DNA of 64,000 nucleotides from Pleodorina starrii (lineage: Eukaryota; Chlorophyta; Chlorophyceae; Chlamydomonadales; Volvocaceae), in the NCBI GenBank assembly GCA_030267565.1, contig BRXU01000006.1:732001-796000 (forward strand), given 5' to 3'. Under the pieces are notes generated by a model. It saw nothing but the letters and a program-made list of their open reading frames with translations, did no database searches and had not been told where the DNA came from. Both the position numbers and the translations under genes were made by a program. This document shows, one piece after another, positions 1 through 11,354 of the stretch. Position 1 is the first letter of the stretch. Every line of letters starts with the position of its first letter.

Positions 1-763
1 GCGTATCTTTTGCCGCTGCGACCTTGTCGTACACTGTCTTGACGTATTTTTCCCGTACTCCGCAGGACGAGCAACATGTGGGGCGTGCTGCTTGCGGACC
101 TGGACCCCGCGGGTGGGTGTGTAAGACGTAACGTACAGCAAGCCCCGGATAGAAAACGTGCTGAGACGGAACCTCCGTGCGCACTTTGGGGCCCCGTACT
201 GTACGCTAGCTACCGTTCTGCACACCAGTGCGCCAGGCCATGCGGTGCTCAGGGTTAGGTAACGCACGACGCTGGGCGCGACATTTCCATGATCCCGTCA
301 GGGGATCTGGTGCCCCACCGCAACCACCACTAACGAAAGTCCCCGTGCCCTTGACCGGCCGTTCCAACCTCGCGTCCTCCCTCCCTCCCTCCCCCCTCGC
401 CCCCGCCATGCCCGGTCCGGTTCTCCCCCGCTCTCCTCCCGCCAGGCGCCGCGTACCTCTCCCGGAAACATCTGCTCGACTGCTTCAGGTGCGAACCGCA
501 GGCATCCGTTTACATTCGGCCTTAACTTAGGGTTGTACGCTTTGTATGCCGCGTGTGTCTTGTTTGGCAGCTGCTGGGAGGTTGCGTGGGCACTAGCTGT
601 CCTGCTGCATGCAATCTGCGAGAGGTGCGATACGATACGGACGCGCTCCTGGGGGGGCCCTATACCGGTATGCACTCGCCGACATAGCGCGCACGCCCAT
701 GTCCAAGCAGTGGCTTGGCCCAGACAGTGTGTATGGTACGGTGCGGTACACACCGACATCAGG

Positions 764-827
764 GTCCCCTGTTACCGGTAACCGATGGCTCTTTTACCGT
801 CCCCTGTTACCGGTAACCGATGGCTCT
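764..827. repeat. Tandem 29-bp repeat containing a 12-bp palindrome
   Basis: A 29-bp sequence at 764-792 is repeated exactly at 799-827 (period 35). Each copy carries the perfect palindrome GTTACCGGTAAC (771-782 and 806-817). It lies in the probable intronic or upstream part of the URB2-like gene. Function unknown. Confidence 0.85.
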
Positions 828-1105
828 ACCAATGGCGCTTTGGGAAATCATGGGCCGACCCTCCCGCCGCCCCTTCGCCGGATCCGTGTGGCTGTGCCGG
901 TGCCTCAGGCCGCTCTGTGCCCGGACGGTGTACCGCTTCCTTTTCCCGGACTCTCAGCCGGTGTTTGACCCCGACCGTGGCAGCTGCCGACTGCCCGGCA
1001 AAGCCCCTCCGCCCTCCAAATTCGTCCTTCACTAATCCAGGCTGATTAAATCATAAGAATTGTGCAACGCATCAAACGCCAGTGCGTAAGAGCACTCGCA
1101 CAAGC

Positions 1106-1126
1106 AAGCACGCACGCACGCACGCA
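1106..1126. repeat. (ACGC)n microsatellite
   Basis: Short run of ACGC tetranucleotides in the presumed intron upstream of the URB2-like coding exon. Confidence 0.8.
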
Positions 1127-1254
1127 CTCCTGCACGCATGCACGCTGGTCCACGTTCACGTTATTCCTATGCCATGCTCGCACACTCGCCGCCTGCTCCG
1201 CCCGTCCCGCTGCTCCGCCCGTCCCGCTGCCCCTCCCGCGCCTCTCTCCCCCCA

Positions 1255-2519
1255 GGTCCACGCTCTTGCACAGCAACCGGGGCCAGCTCGCAGCTCTGCT
1301 TCGCGGCCTGACCTCCCGCCTCCGCCAGGAGGGCCTTACGGAGCCCGGCCAGCCGCCCGCACAGCTGCTGCCGCCACTGCAGTGCCTGCTGACCTCCCTG
1401 GAGTGCCTCGCCGGCCCACGGGTCTCCAAGCTCCTGTTGGCCAACGGGCCAGCCGTGACGGCGGCCCTGACGGAGCTGCTGTCGGCGGCGGCGGCGCGCG
1501 CGAGCGTCGCTGCCTCCGGCGGCACCGGGAGCGACGAAGCGGCGTGCTTCTTCGGCGGAGCCGCCAACCGGGCAGCGACGGAAACGGTCTTGTGCTGCGC
1601 GCTGCGGTGCCTGCAGTCGGTTGCGGGCCGCGAGGTGACGTTTCGGCTGGCGGCGCCGGCTGTGACGGGCGTGCTGTCTGCCGTGATGTCGCTGGCGGCG
1701 TGTCCCCTGCTGTGGCCGCAGCCGCTGCTGCCCAACACAACGGCGGCGGCCTGCGGCGGCGGCGGCGGCGGTGGCAGCGGGCAGGACCTGTACTTCCTGC
1801 ACGCCGGCTGCTGCGGCCTCGTCGCCGCCGTTGTACGGCACCACGAGCCCGTCGTACGGCACTGCGCGGCACTGGTCGTCGGCGCCTGCCGGGAGCTGCT
1901 GCTGCGGCTGGTGGCGTGGGCATCGGAGCTCCGCACGGCGCAGCGACAATTGCAACTCCGCGCCGCGACGGCACCAGCGCCGCCAGCGGCGGTGGCCGTT
2001 GCTAGCGACGGCCTAGAGCGCTGTGCGGCGGCGCTGGCGCGCGTGTACGAGGCGGTTTCGGAACACCCAAAGACGCTCGGCAAGTACGCCACACACATTC
2101 TGGCCGACTACATCGTCCACGCCGCGACGCCGCTGCCCTCCCTGGCGCTGCTCATGCACGCCAAAGACGGTGGCAATGACCCGTGGGTCATGTCTGACGT
2201 GGCGACCACAGATGCGGTGCCGGATGCGGCCGCCCTCGAGAGCGGCGCGTTCGGCGCCGGCGTCGGCAGTAGCGCTGGCGTGGGGGCGACGCTGCTACCG
2301 CAACGCGCGCATGAGGCGTTGCGGCAGGGTGCCTTCAGTCTGATGGGCTGCATGGGACCGCCGCAGCTGCAACATCTGCATATGGCGATGGGGACGGCGG
2401 CCGGCGCCGACGCGGGGGCGGGGCCGGCGGCAGCCGTGGGCGGCGGTGCGCGCCGCGCGGCGCTGGCGCAGCTCCGGAAGGAGTACGACAGTTCGTACAA
2501 GTATACCGGCAAGGTGTAA
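1255..2519 (+). CDS. URB2/NPA2-like ribosome-biogenesis protein, C-terminal exon (partial)
   Basis: The open frame ends at TAA 2517-2519; its true 5' limit is taken as 1255, after the polypyrimidine-AG acceptor ending at 1254, because the upstream sequence looks intronic. About 420 residues are visible. The last part has the layout I associate with the Urb2/Npa2 C-terminal domain: a Leu-rich stretch around HHEPVVRHCAALVVGACREL, then ARVYEAVSEHPKTLGKYATH and ILADYIVHA, a block ending ALRQGAFSLMGC, and the terminal EYDSSYKYTGKV. In yeast and animals this nucleolar protein acts in early 60S (27S pre-rRNA) maturation. Gly/Ala-rich low-complexity inserts (around 1760-1785 and 2400-2460) are typical of GC-rich algal proteins. 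The N-terminal exons lie before the window or in its first kilobase. Family assignment is from remembered motif pattern, not a search. Confidence 0.65.
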
Positions 2520-3009
2520 TGCGACGGCGCAGACTAGCGGCGACAGAAGGGCTGCGCTGTCGGGGGATTGACGGCTGCTTTTGCAGGTGGTACATGAGGA
2601 CTTGGCGGCTCCCTCAACCGCCTGAGGCGGTGTCGTTGGTCCAGTCCTTGTTGGTTGGTTGCATAACGGTACTCGTGGCGGCGCACCCGGCGGGCGGTCG
2701 CTTTACCGCCCGGCGGATGCTCCACCACTCATAGTTAGCTGTATGTGGTTTGGTTGTGCACGACTATTTGGTTCTCCTTGAGGCCGCGATTTCCCCTGTT
2801 CGGGGCGAAGATGGATTTCCTACCCAGACAGTGGAAGCTAGCGCCCCGAAACCGCTTACGTATCTTTGGGGCACCACGTTGCGGCGAGGGCATTCGCAGA
2901 ATCACGAGTCACATGACCTAGTTTCGTGCCAGGGTTGGGTGACGTCGTTGCAAAGCTGCTCGTGAAAGGCCATTTTCCTCGGGCATGCAGCAAGGCCGGT
3001 GCATCAGAA
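2520..3009. other. 3' flank / intergenic DNA
   Basis: No convincing coding frame, RNA gene or repeat. The beginning is presumably the 3'UTR of the URB2-like gene. A TGTAA overlaps the stop codon itself (2515-2519); I see no clear alternative further on. Confidence 0.5.
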
Positions 3010-3375
3010 TGGGGCTTTCTGGGCCCATTCTAGGGTGAGGGCACCGCCCTCCTATTGTTTAATAGCCACGAGTTTGTTCGCTAAGAGCACCATCCACCAT
3101 CCACCACCGTCACACTGTCTAACGCCATACAAATTGTGAGTCCAAAGCGGTTGGTCCTGCCAACTAGAACTCATCAGTTCACCCGACATCCGTGGAGACT
3201 GAGGGTTCAGCGCTTGCGACCAATTAAACGTGTCATCCGCCCTATCAACTGGGGCCCAACTTCACATCTCAGCAGCTAGCCATAATCTCGCCGCTCCCGA
3301 CAATTCGGGGTCTCCCCAGGAATCGAATCCATGACTAATAAACCGTAAAGCCGGTTGCGTCAATCCAGACCAGAC
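3010..3375 (-). mobile_element. SINE-B copy 1 (tRNA-derived)
   Basis: About 365 bp closely matching 45584-45952. Read on the minus strand it begins with a tRNA-like head; the Pol III B-box is slightly degenerate here (reverse complement of 3319-3329) but perfect in the other copy. The end near 3010 starts GGGGCTTTCTGGGCCCA on the plus strand, as in the other copy. No clear target duplication or simple-repeat tail remains, so this is probably the older insertion. Confidence 0.75.
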
Positions 3376-3588
3376 GGGAGCCTGGAGCCCGGGAGCCCTG
3401 AGCCCGGAGTGATATGAGTGGTAGAGCAATGGCAAGTAACGCGAAACATAGAGTTGCGTCCGGGTTGGCACTTTTGAATAGACCGACGACCGAAGTGTTT
3501 GTCGTGCTGCGAATAAGAGCGCCCCCAGTACTCGCCCCGGTGTCGCCTCCCTGCCCCCTCGCCGCCCCCGTCGTCGAACGGCAGGTCG
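3376..3588. other. Unassigned chromosomal DNA, interrupted by a LINE
   Basis: No recognisable feature. It runs up to AGGTCG (3583-3588), which is repeated at 4915-4920, so it was contiguous with the DNA after 4920 before LINE insertion. Confidence 0.5.
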
Positions 3589-4914
3589 GGTCTTGGGGGT
3601 CGGGGGAGCTTAGGAGCAGGGTTGGTGTGGTGCAGGCTGCCGCGGGAGGCAGGTGCGGTTCGGAGGCTGCTGTCTTGAGGGGTCGCCCCCTGTGTGGGGT
3701 CTGTGGGTGTTTTGTCGCTGGCGCTCTCGTGCCTTGGTCTCTGACCCGGCGGTGCTGCCCCTGCGGCCTGGAGGGGGGGGTTCTTGGGAGTGGGGTGCGT
3801 GTGGCGCCGGGGGGTCTGGGGAGGGTTTCGGGGGGGGACTGGGGAGGGGCGGGGGGGCTTCGGTGCAGGGTTGGTGTGGTGCAGGCCGCCGTGGGAGGCA
3901 GGTGCGGTTCGGGGGTCGCCCCCAGGGTGGGGTCTGCGGGTGTCTTGTCGCCGGCGCGCTTGTGCCCTGGCTTCCAGCCAGGCAGTGTTGCCCCTGCTGC
4001 GCCCGTGGGGGTTCTTGGGAGCCGGGGGGACGTGGGAGTGAGGTTCCTGCGGTGCGGGGTGTCTTGGGAGGGAGGTGTGTCTTCGGGCCTGCTGTCTTGC
4101 GGGGACGCCCCCAGGGTGGGGTCGGTTGTTGTTTGTCTCCGGTGCGCTTGTGTGGCACCGTCCCTGCGGCTTTTGTGGCTCTGGGAGGCGGTTTCGGTGG
4201 TGCGGGGTTCTCTTCGGGCGTGCTGTGGGTTTTCTGTTTTCTCTGGTGCTCCCCGGTGGGGGGGGGCTCGTTTTGCCCTGGTTCGCTGCGGCGGTTGCCC
4301 GGTTTTGTTTGTTGTTCCTGTTGCTGTCGCCCAGGGTGTAGGGTTCGCCCCTTGGCTGTTGAGGTTGTGCAGGTTGTGGTTGTGTTGTCGCTGTGGTCGC
4401 TGTTGGGGCCTTTGCCCATCCCTGGGGCTTGTCTCCGGTGACGGGCCCTGTTGTTGGTCCGTGGTGCTGGCCCGGGTGTTGGGCCGTGGTTTTGGCCCTG
4501 GTGTTGGGCCGTGGTGTTGGCTCTGGTTTTGGGCCCTGGTGTTGGGCCCTGGTGTTGGGCTGTGGGGTTGGCCCTGGTGTTGGGCCGTGGTGTTGGCCCT
4601 GGTGTTGGGCCCTGGGGTTTGGCCCTGGTGTTGGGCCCTGGTGTTGGTTTCAGTTCCCTCCTCGGTGTCTTGGAGGTAGGGGTGGCCGTGTGTGCCGCCC
4701 GTGCAGCAGTGGCTCCTGGCCCCTTGCTGCCCCCGTCCCTGTCCCTGTCCTGTCTGCGAGTTTAGGCGTTGCTTGGCTTTTTCTCTCTCCTTGGCTCCTT
4801 GCGGTGGTTTTTTGGGCTTCTTGCCAGGCTGTTGCGGCTTGCCGGTCTTGCTCGGCTTGCCCGTTGGGCTTCGCTTTCCCAGTCCTTGTAACGTCCCTCG
4901 CAGAAAAAAAAAAA
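3589..4914 (+). mobile_element. 5'-truncated LINE copy (3'UTR only), plus strand
   Basis: Matches the 3' part of the plus-oriented LINE at about 60170-61502. It contains only 3'UTR, including the GGTGTTGGGCC-type minisatellite at about 4452-4652, and ends in the conserved CGTCCCTCGCAG followed by poly(A) at 4904-4914. It is flanked by a 6-bp target duplication AGGTCG (3583-3588 and 4915-4920). TGTAA lies 12 bases before the A tract. All open frames inside (up to 421 codons) are by-products of the stop-poor repeat and are not called. Confidence 0.9.
4887..4891 (+). terminator. TGTAA polyadenylation signal of the LINE
   Basis: TGTAA 12 nt before the poly(A) start at 4904. TGTAA is the standard polyadenylation signal of volvocine algae. 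It is conserved at the 3' end of every LINE copy here, as TTACA in minus-strand copies. Confidence 0.7.
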
Positions 4915-5055
4915 AGGTCGTCCCACTGCCAGTCGACCCCGACGGTGGACGCCCCGCCTGCCGACGGCCCGGAGGCGCGCGCCGCCCGGCCGGCGCTGCT
5001 CTTTTTGTTTCCCACGTCCATGCCAGACGGCGCCGTGGGCGAGCGCCGCCACGGC

Positions 5056-5166
5056 GGCAGGCCCGGCGACTGCATCGTTGGCGGTTACGGCCGTGGCGGC
5101 GGTGGCAGGCCCGGCGACTGCATCGTTGGCAGTAGCGGTCGTGGCGGCGGCGGCAGGCCCAGCGGC
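5056..5166. repeat. 48-bp minisatellite, about 2.3 copies
   Basis: Units begin at 5056, 5104 and 5152 with GGCAGGCCCGGCGACTGCAT or close variants, period 48. On the plus strand one frame reads as Gly/Arg-rich (GRPGDCIVGGYGRGGG), on the minus strand as Arg/Cys-rich. It may be the remnant of a coding repeat, but no gene model is supported. Confidence 0.8.
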
Positions 5167-5280
5167 TGGAAGGGCGGTCGGCTCGCCGCCAGGGACGGGT
5201 AGCAGATGGTGTGCTTCCCGCCCCATCCGGCGCCCCCTGGCCCCACCGCCTCTTCCCGTTCGTCACCACCCGGATCCCGT

Positions 5281-5720
5281 TTACCAACGTGAGTGGTTCC
5301 GGGAAGTCCCTTGCCGTATCATCTCCTCTACTTTCCAGGTCACGAAGTCGGCGTTCTTCTCCGCCCTGCGGTGGTTGGGGAACCGGACGGCGTGCGGGTG
5401 CGTGCCCGACAACAGCGCTTCGGGTTCGCACCCCGGTGCCGCACGCTGCAGCATCTGCCGTGCAATCTCCTGTTTGCGGGTCCGCTGTGGTGCGTGCTGT
5501 TGCCCGGGCGTGTACGCCCCCACGAACTCAAACTTTATGCCTTGCGTCATCATGTGCACCATGCTGCCGGGTGGTGCTCAGCTTCCCCGGGCTGGTCACT
5601 CGGAAGAACTCCTTCATGAATTACGCAGAAGCCTGTCCGCCCTGAAGTCTGCCCGATCACGGCAAAGAGCCATGAGCTGCTGCTCGAACTGCTTGTCCGG
5701 GGTTTGGTCGTGCGCCTCCG
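5281..5720 (-). pseudogene. Decayed coding fragment, family unknown
   Basis: Minus-strand frames with protein-like composition occur in short blocks: QFEQQLMALCRDRADFRADR, then a shift to MKEFFRVTSPGKLSTTRQ, then a shift to a block from VHMMTQGIKFEFVGAYTPGQ through HAVRFPNHRRAEKNADFVTW. Neighbouring blocks are in different frames and one ends in a stop, so this looks like a broken gene or old element. I do not recognise the family. The plus strand also shows a GTGAGT...CAG pair (5289-5338) that could be a 50-nt intron; strand assignment is therefore not certain. Confidence 0.35.
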
Positions 5721-5742
5721 CTCAGCCGAGCGGGGGGATAGC

Positions 5743-5996
5743 GGGCCCAGGCTGCCCCCCCTGCAGGCGCCCGGCTCCAGTCGGGCAGCCAACCCAGGCA
5801 GCAAGCAGCTCCACGAAGCGGGCGGCCGGCCACCCGCCCCAGACCCCACCAGGCTCCAGCACTGCCCCTGGCCTGGCACGGCCGGACTCTTGAGCTAGCC
5901 ATGCTGCGGGCCGCCAGCCTGGTCACAACCACGCCAAGCCATTGGGTAACCCCAGCAGACACCCTCATGGCCGGGTACCATGACTGTTTCGTGGAT
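5743..5996 (+). pseudogene. Old LINE ORF1 fragment, plus strand
   Basis: Divergent relative of the ORF1 C-terminal half: the frame from 5901 reads MLRAASLVTTTPSHWVTPAD and continues TLMAGYHDCFVDF, against LRAASLITATPSQWVPPAD and TLAAGYHDQFVDYF in intact copies. The Pro-rich segment before it also corresponds. It contains stops and substitutions and is cut at 5996 by the poly(T) end of L-A. Confidence 0.7.
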
Positions 5997-8900
5997 TTTT
6001 TTCTGCTAGGGACGTTACAAGGACTGGGAAAGCGAAGCCCAACGGGCAAGCCGAGAGAGACCGGCAAGCCACAACAACCTGGCAAGAAGCCCAAAAAACC
6101 ACCGCAAGGAGCCGAGGAGAGAGAAAAAGGGACAGGGACGGGGGCAGCAAGATGCCAGGAGCCACTGCTGCACGGGCGGCACACACGGCCGCCCCTTCCT
6201 CCAAGACACCGAGGAGGGAACCGAAACCAACACCAGGGCCCAACACCAGGGCCAAACCCCGGGGCCCAACACCAGGGCCAACACCACGGCCCAACACCAG
6301 GGCCAACACCACAGCCCAACACCAGGGCCCAACACCAGGGCCAACACCACAGCCCAACACAAGGGCCCAACACCAGGGCCCAAAACCAGAGCCAACACCA
6401 CGGCCCAACACCAGGGCAAAAACCACGGCCCAACACTCGGGCCAGCACCACTGACCAACAACAGGGCCCGTCACCGAGGACAAACCCCAGGGCCGGGCAA
6501 AGGCCCCAACAGCGACCACAGCGACAACACAACCACAACCTGCACAACCGCAACAACCAAGGGGCGAACCCTACACCCAGGGCGACAGCAACAGGAACGG
6601 CAAACAAAACCGGGCAACCGCCACAGAGAACCAGGGCGGACAAGCCCCTCCCCACCGGGGAGCACCAGAGGAAACAGGAAAGCCACAGCACGCCCGAAGA
6701 GAACCCCGCACCACCTAAACCGCCTCCCAGAGCCACAAAAGCCGCAGGAACGGCGCCACACGAAGCGCACCAGAGACAAACAACAACCGACCCCACCCTG
6801 GGGGCGTCCCCGCAAGACAGCAGGCCCCAAGACACACCTCCCTCTCAAGACACCCCGCACCACAGGAAACGCACTCCCGCGGCCCCCCGGCTCCCAAGAA
6901 CCCCCACGGGCGCAGCAGGGGCAGCACCGCCTGGCTGGAAGCCAGGGCACAAGCGTGCCGGCGACAAGACTCCCGCAGACCCCACCCTGGGGGCGTCCCC
7001 TCCAGACAGCGACCCCCGAACCGCACCTGCCTCCCACGGCAGCCTGCACCACACCAGCCCTGCACCGAAGCCCCCCCGCCCCTCCCCAGACCCCCTCCGA
7101 AACCCTCCCCAGTCCCCCCCGCGCCGCGCGCACCCCGCTCCCAAGACCCCCCGTCCCCCAAAAACCCCCTCCAGGCCGCAGGGAGAGCACCGCCGGGTCG
7201 GAGACCAGAGCACGAGAGCGCCTGCGACAAGACACCCACAGACCCCACACAGGGGGCGTCCCCTCCAGACAGCGACCCGCGAACCGCACCTGCCTCCCAC
7301 GGCAGCCTGCACCACACCAACTCTGCACCGAAGCTCCCCCGACCCCCAAGACCCCCTCAGGCCCCACCCACAGCAAGCCCCGCCCCGCACTCCCCTCCCT
7401 AGGCAACCCGCACCGCCCGCTCCCCACCCTCGAAGCCCCTCGCACCCTAAGAACCTCAGACACCGAGACTCCCGACTCCCAACACCCCGCTCACGACGGC
7501 CCCGGCTGCCCTGTCAGCTGAGCTGCTGCCTGGCTGGGCTGGGCGCTGATGGCTGACCCGGATGGGGAGACCTGCTGGGCTGCCTGGGCGCTCCCGGCGG
7601 ATGCCTGTGGAGCTGGGACCGGGGCCACCCGGGACAGATGAACCTGCAGACGCGGGCTGCTGCCAGCCACCCGCTGTACGGAGCAGAGGACGCCTTCATG
7701 CGCCCAGGAGGCTTCGAAGGCATCCAACCGGCCGGGCTTCAGCTGCGCTGTGATGTGGCCCCGGGGCAGCCCCGCCAGAGTGTCCTCGGAGAGCGCCGCC
7801 ATGCTGAAATGTGCCCTCATGAGACGCTGCAGCTCCCCAATGACGCAGCCCACCACCGTGGCCGACGGATGGTCATCAGGCTCCGCCCTGTGGTAGTGGC
7901 CCCAGACCGCCCACAGCCAAGTGGCTCGAAGGGCTGCCCACAGCAGCTGCAGCCCAGGGCTGGTGGGGTAGGCCGGCCACCCTCCCGGCCAGTCCCCCAG
8001 TAGCACAGCCGGCTGGCTGAAGGGCAAGTCCGCGGCCCCGGAGACTGCCGCCCACAGCTCTGCCAGCCAAACCCGAGCTGCGGTGTAAGCCCCGCACTCC
8101 AAGAAGACGTGGGTCAGGCTGGCGACATGCAGGCTGCCGTCCACCGAGCAGCTAGGAGCAGGGCAGTGGGCACGCTGCGGCTGACCTTTGGAGGCCAGGT
8201 ACACCCCGCACGGGAGCCGTCCATGGTGCAGCCGCCAGGCTAGTGCCTTGGCCCGGTTGCTTGCGGGGCAGTCCCACAGCCGCTGCCAGGCCCGCCGGCG
8301 GTCGAGGGGAGACATGCCAGCCGGGCCATCCGCTGCCTGGTCTACCTCCGGGGCCGGCCCGGCGGGTGCCGACGGTCCGGCGGCAGCACCGGGGTCCTGC
8401 TGGTGCGGTGCCACATGGCGGCTGCCAGGCTGGCTGACCGGGCTTGCAGCGGCCGAGGGCAGTGATGGGGGGGAGGATCGGGGCCGCATCCAGCCGGGGC
8501 TGGGTGTGGGGTTCATTGCAAACCACCGGCTGCGGCTGGGCGCTTGCTGAGCCAGCCAGTGTTGGTGCCAGCGGGCCTCCTGTTGCTGTAGCTGGCTGTG
8601 CGGTGGCTCGGGCCACGCCGCGGGCATGAGGGGCCCCGTGTCTTGGTCCCGGCCCCAGCTGTGACCGCGGGCAGTGAGGCGGTGGCGCACCTCACTCACT
8701 GTGTAGTGGATGAGGGGCAGCACGCCGTGGCCGTGGCTGAGGGGGTAGCACTGGACCGAGTCCCAAAGCCCCAGCAGCTGGTATTCCACTGGCCATGAGG
8801 AGGCGCGTTGGGCTGGGGGCGCCGCGTTGTATCCCTTATGGTCCTCCAAGGTCCAGTGCCGGCGCGGCTTGTGGCCCGGCAGCACGCAGGCTGCAGGCCA

Positions 8901-10736
8901 GTCGGCGTCCCCCGCTGCTCCGGCCTGCTCGCTGTCTGGGGGCACCAAGCGGCCGTTGGGCAGGACGGCCCACAAGACTCCCGTAGGGCTGCTGACCCGG
9001 CTGCCATCGGGCGACAGGAGCCAGTCGGGTGCCGGCGGCAGTTCGGGGTCCAGGGGGTCGGCTGGCAGCAGTCTCCGCCAGTCGGCTGGGATGGCCCCAA
9101 GGACCGCCTGCATGAGGGGTTCGTGCTGGGTCATGGGCGACGCTGCACGGAGCTCGGCCAGGGTGCGGGGTCCCAGGTGGCCGGTCCCAGCCGGCGGGGT
9201 GAAGGGCTGGTCGGTGGCGGGGTCACGCAGGGCTGCATTGAAGAACAGGGGCTCATGCAGGATGGCACGCGCGTCCGTGGACTCTGGGTAGGCCAGCCGG
9301 GTCGGGAGCGAGGAGCGGTAGGACTGCACCAGGCCGGCAATGAACGTAGGCAGGCTGGGTGGCGGTTCCGCCGTGCCATACACCCAGCCCCACCCAGTGG
9401 TCCCATCCGGCCTGTACTCGTTGAGCAGACCCCGCATGATCTGCTTCCATGGCTGCTGGCCGGGCTGAGCGAGCTGGGCGAGGGGCTTCGCATGCAGGGC
9501 GACCATGAAGGCGTCGAGGTCGAGATGGCCGACACCGCCACAGTCGCGATCCTGGCATGCGATCTCCGGGCCAGGCTTCAGCAGGGCCCGTCCGTGGCAC
9601 ACCAGGGACGCGTCTTCCTCCAGGAGCGACCAGGCCACAAAGCCGTCGATATGCTTGCGGAGTGCCGCCAGCTGGGGTGGGGTGGGGCGGATGATGGAGA
9701 GGTGGTATGCCAGGGTGTTTCCCAGCACCTGTTTGGCCACATGCACCCTGCCCACGAGGCTGAGGCCGTGTCGCCGCCACACATGGCCGAGACGCTGGAC
9801 CCGCTGAATTCTGCTGGTGTAGCAGAGCCGCGCGGCCTCCGCCGGGTCCAGAGTGAGAGGGATTCCCAGGTGGCGTGGGGGTTCCTCACCGGGAGTCGGG
9901 AAACTCGCACCGGTTGCGGCGTTGGGCCCCACCACCGGCTCGTGGGTGCCCAGCACCATCCCCTTCCCCTTGCTGGTATTGACCCGTGCGTTGCTGGCCC
10001 TGCAGAACAGCTGGACAGCCGCGGTAGCGACCTCCCCATCCCTGTCGACATTGCTGACTGTGAGCACCGTATCGTCCGCGTGGTGGGTGACAGGGGGGGC
10101 TGGCACGTTGTTGGGGAGGGTGGGGGTGCTGAGAGCGTTGGTGCTGCGCAGGTGGTGCAGGTACGAGGTGAGGGGTTCCAGCTGCATGACCCACAGGACG
10201 GGCGACAGGGTGCTGCCTTGCTGAAGGCCATTGCGGACCGGGAAAGGTGCTGACCGGTGCCCATTGACCACCACCCGGCAGGAGCCATCGGACGTGAGCA
10301 GGCGCAGCCAGCGCTGTGTGTGCTGACCGAAGCCCATGGCCTCGGCCACCCGGTAGAGCCAGGGGCGATGAACCCGGTCGTAGGCCTTCTCGATGTCGAG
10401 TATGATGAGGGCTGCTGGTTGCTGCGAGTGCCGCACCCACTCCGCCAGGGCCAGGTGGTAAAGGGTGTTGTCCCGGATGTCACGGCCGCTGACGAAGGCA
10501 GTCTGCAGCGGGTCTATCAGGTAGTCCAGTGCCGGCTGGAGGCGATTGCTGACGGCCTTGCAGACAAGCTTGTAGTCGCATTGGAGCAGGGTGATGGGCC
10601 GGTAGCTGCTCAGGCTGGGCCGGGGCAGGCCTTTGCCTTTGTAGATGAGAGTGATGACCCCTTCGCGCCAGCTGAGCGGCAGGGAGTCGGCAGCTGTGTC
10701 CCCGGACTCCACGGATCCCTGGGTGAAGGCTGCATT

Positions 10737-10792
10737 TTTTTTTTCTGCGAGGGACGTTACAAGGACTGGGAAAGCGAAGCCCAACGCTCGCC
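10737..10792 (-). mobile_element. 56-bp LINE 3'-end insertion
   Basis: Poly(T) followed by CTGCGAGGGACGTTACAAGG and on to CCCAACG, i.e. the last 40-odd bases of the LINE plus a few extra bases, flanked by CATT (10733-10736 and 10793-10796). Absent at the matching place in L-B, so it arrived after the L-A/L-B duplication. Confidence 0.85.
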
Positions 10793-11157
10793 CATTGGCT
10801 GCGGCGAGCAGCAGCGGGCCCAGCAGCGGCCACAGCACCCGGTACACCTCATAAGGCAGGCCGTCCGAGCCAGGGGCGGTGCCATTCAGACAGGACGACA
10901 GAGCAGCTGCAAGTTCGTCCAGCTGCAGCTCGCCGGCAGCTGGGGCTGCGTCGGCAGCTTCCCGGAGGGGCTGGGGGAGCCGGCGGCGGAGGTGCTGTAG
11001 GAGCTGGTCTTGGGCTGTCAGGTCCACCTGCTCCACCCGGAACAGACCCGTGGGGCTGTCACTGCTGTACATGGCGTGGGCCGCAGCTGTTATAGCGGCG
11101 GCCGCACCCGGGTCACTGAGTGGAACCGGGAGGGGCTGACCCGGGACTGAGAGGTGG

Positions 11158-11193
11158 TTTTTTTTTTTTTTTTTTTAATTCCGGAGGAACCCG
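11158..11193 (-). mobile_element. SINE-A 3'-end scrap
   Basis: Poly(T) plus AATTCCGGAGGAACCC, the 3' terminus of SINE-A, inserted in ORF2 of L-A. The identical insertion is at 30951-30984 in L-B, which marks the two copies as duplicates. Confidence 0.8.
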
Positions 11194-11354
11194 GGGTGAC
11201 TGGCTCCCGGGTGCGCACCTCACGTCCGAGCTGGTGGAACCAGCCGGTACCCTTGTCGCCATGCTGCGTGTACGCGGCGTCCAGCGCCGCTGTGCGGCGG
11301 ATGGCGGCCTGTTTGACTGCCGTGGTGAGCTGGCTGCAGGCCTGTGCTGCCAGG

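Larger units (their letters stand above)
1..1254 (+). other. Upstream intron/exon region of the URB2-like gene
   Basis: No continuous coding region can be defended here. Position 66 follows a pyrimidine-rich tract ending in CAG, and 66-112 could be a short exon (one frame reads TSNMWGVLLADLDPAG) followed by a GTGGGT donor. Another possible acceptor is at 956-957. From about 1030 to 1254 the sequence looks intronic, with an (ACGC)n stretch and a C/T-rich tract ending in AG just before the downstream coding exon. Exon boundaries are inference; RNA evidence would be needed to place them. Confidence 0.4.

Noticed and set aside
533..1045. Several 80-120 codon frames before the host gene
   Set aside because: Overlap each other in different frames, lack recognisable motifs and contain likely intron sequence.
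4393..5202. Trp/Cys/Gly-rich frames (GPWCWPWCW type) in the LINE sense 3'UTR
   Set aside because: Translation of a 12-15 bp repeat after the ORF2 stop; open in three frames and without conserved start.
5289..5338. 50-nt GTGAGT...CAG intron on the plus strand
   Set aside because: Very short, and the opposite strand has better protein-like composition across it; neither flank gives a recognisable plus-strand protein.
5901..7556. 551-codon Gln/Pro-rich plus-strand frame (and equivalents at 16055, 20149, 35642, 50271, 59965)
   Set aside because: Antisense to the LINE 3'UTR. The minisatellite has no stop codons in several frames; the frames start in unrelated flanks and differ between copies.
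7638..8003. Plus-strand frames repeated in every LINE copy (starting MNLQTRAAASH and similar)
   Set aside because: Exact antisense of ORF2 in all copies; no independent evidence of expression.
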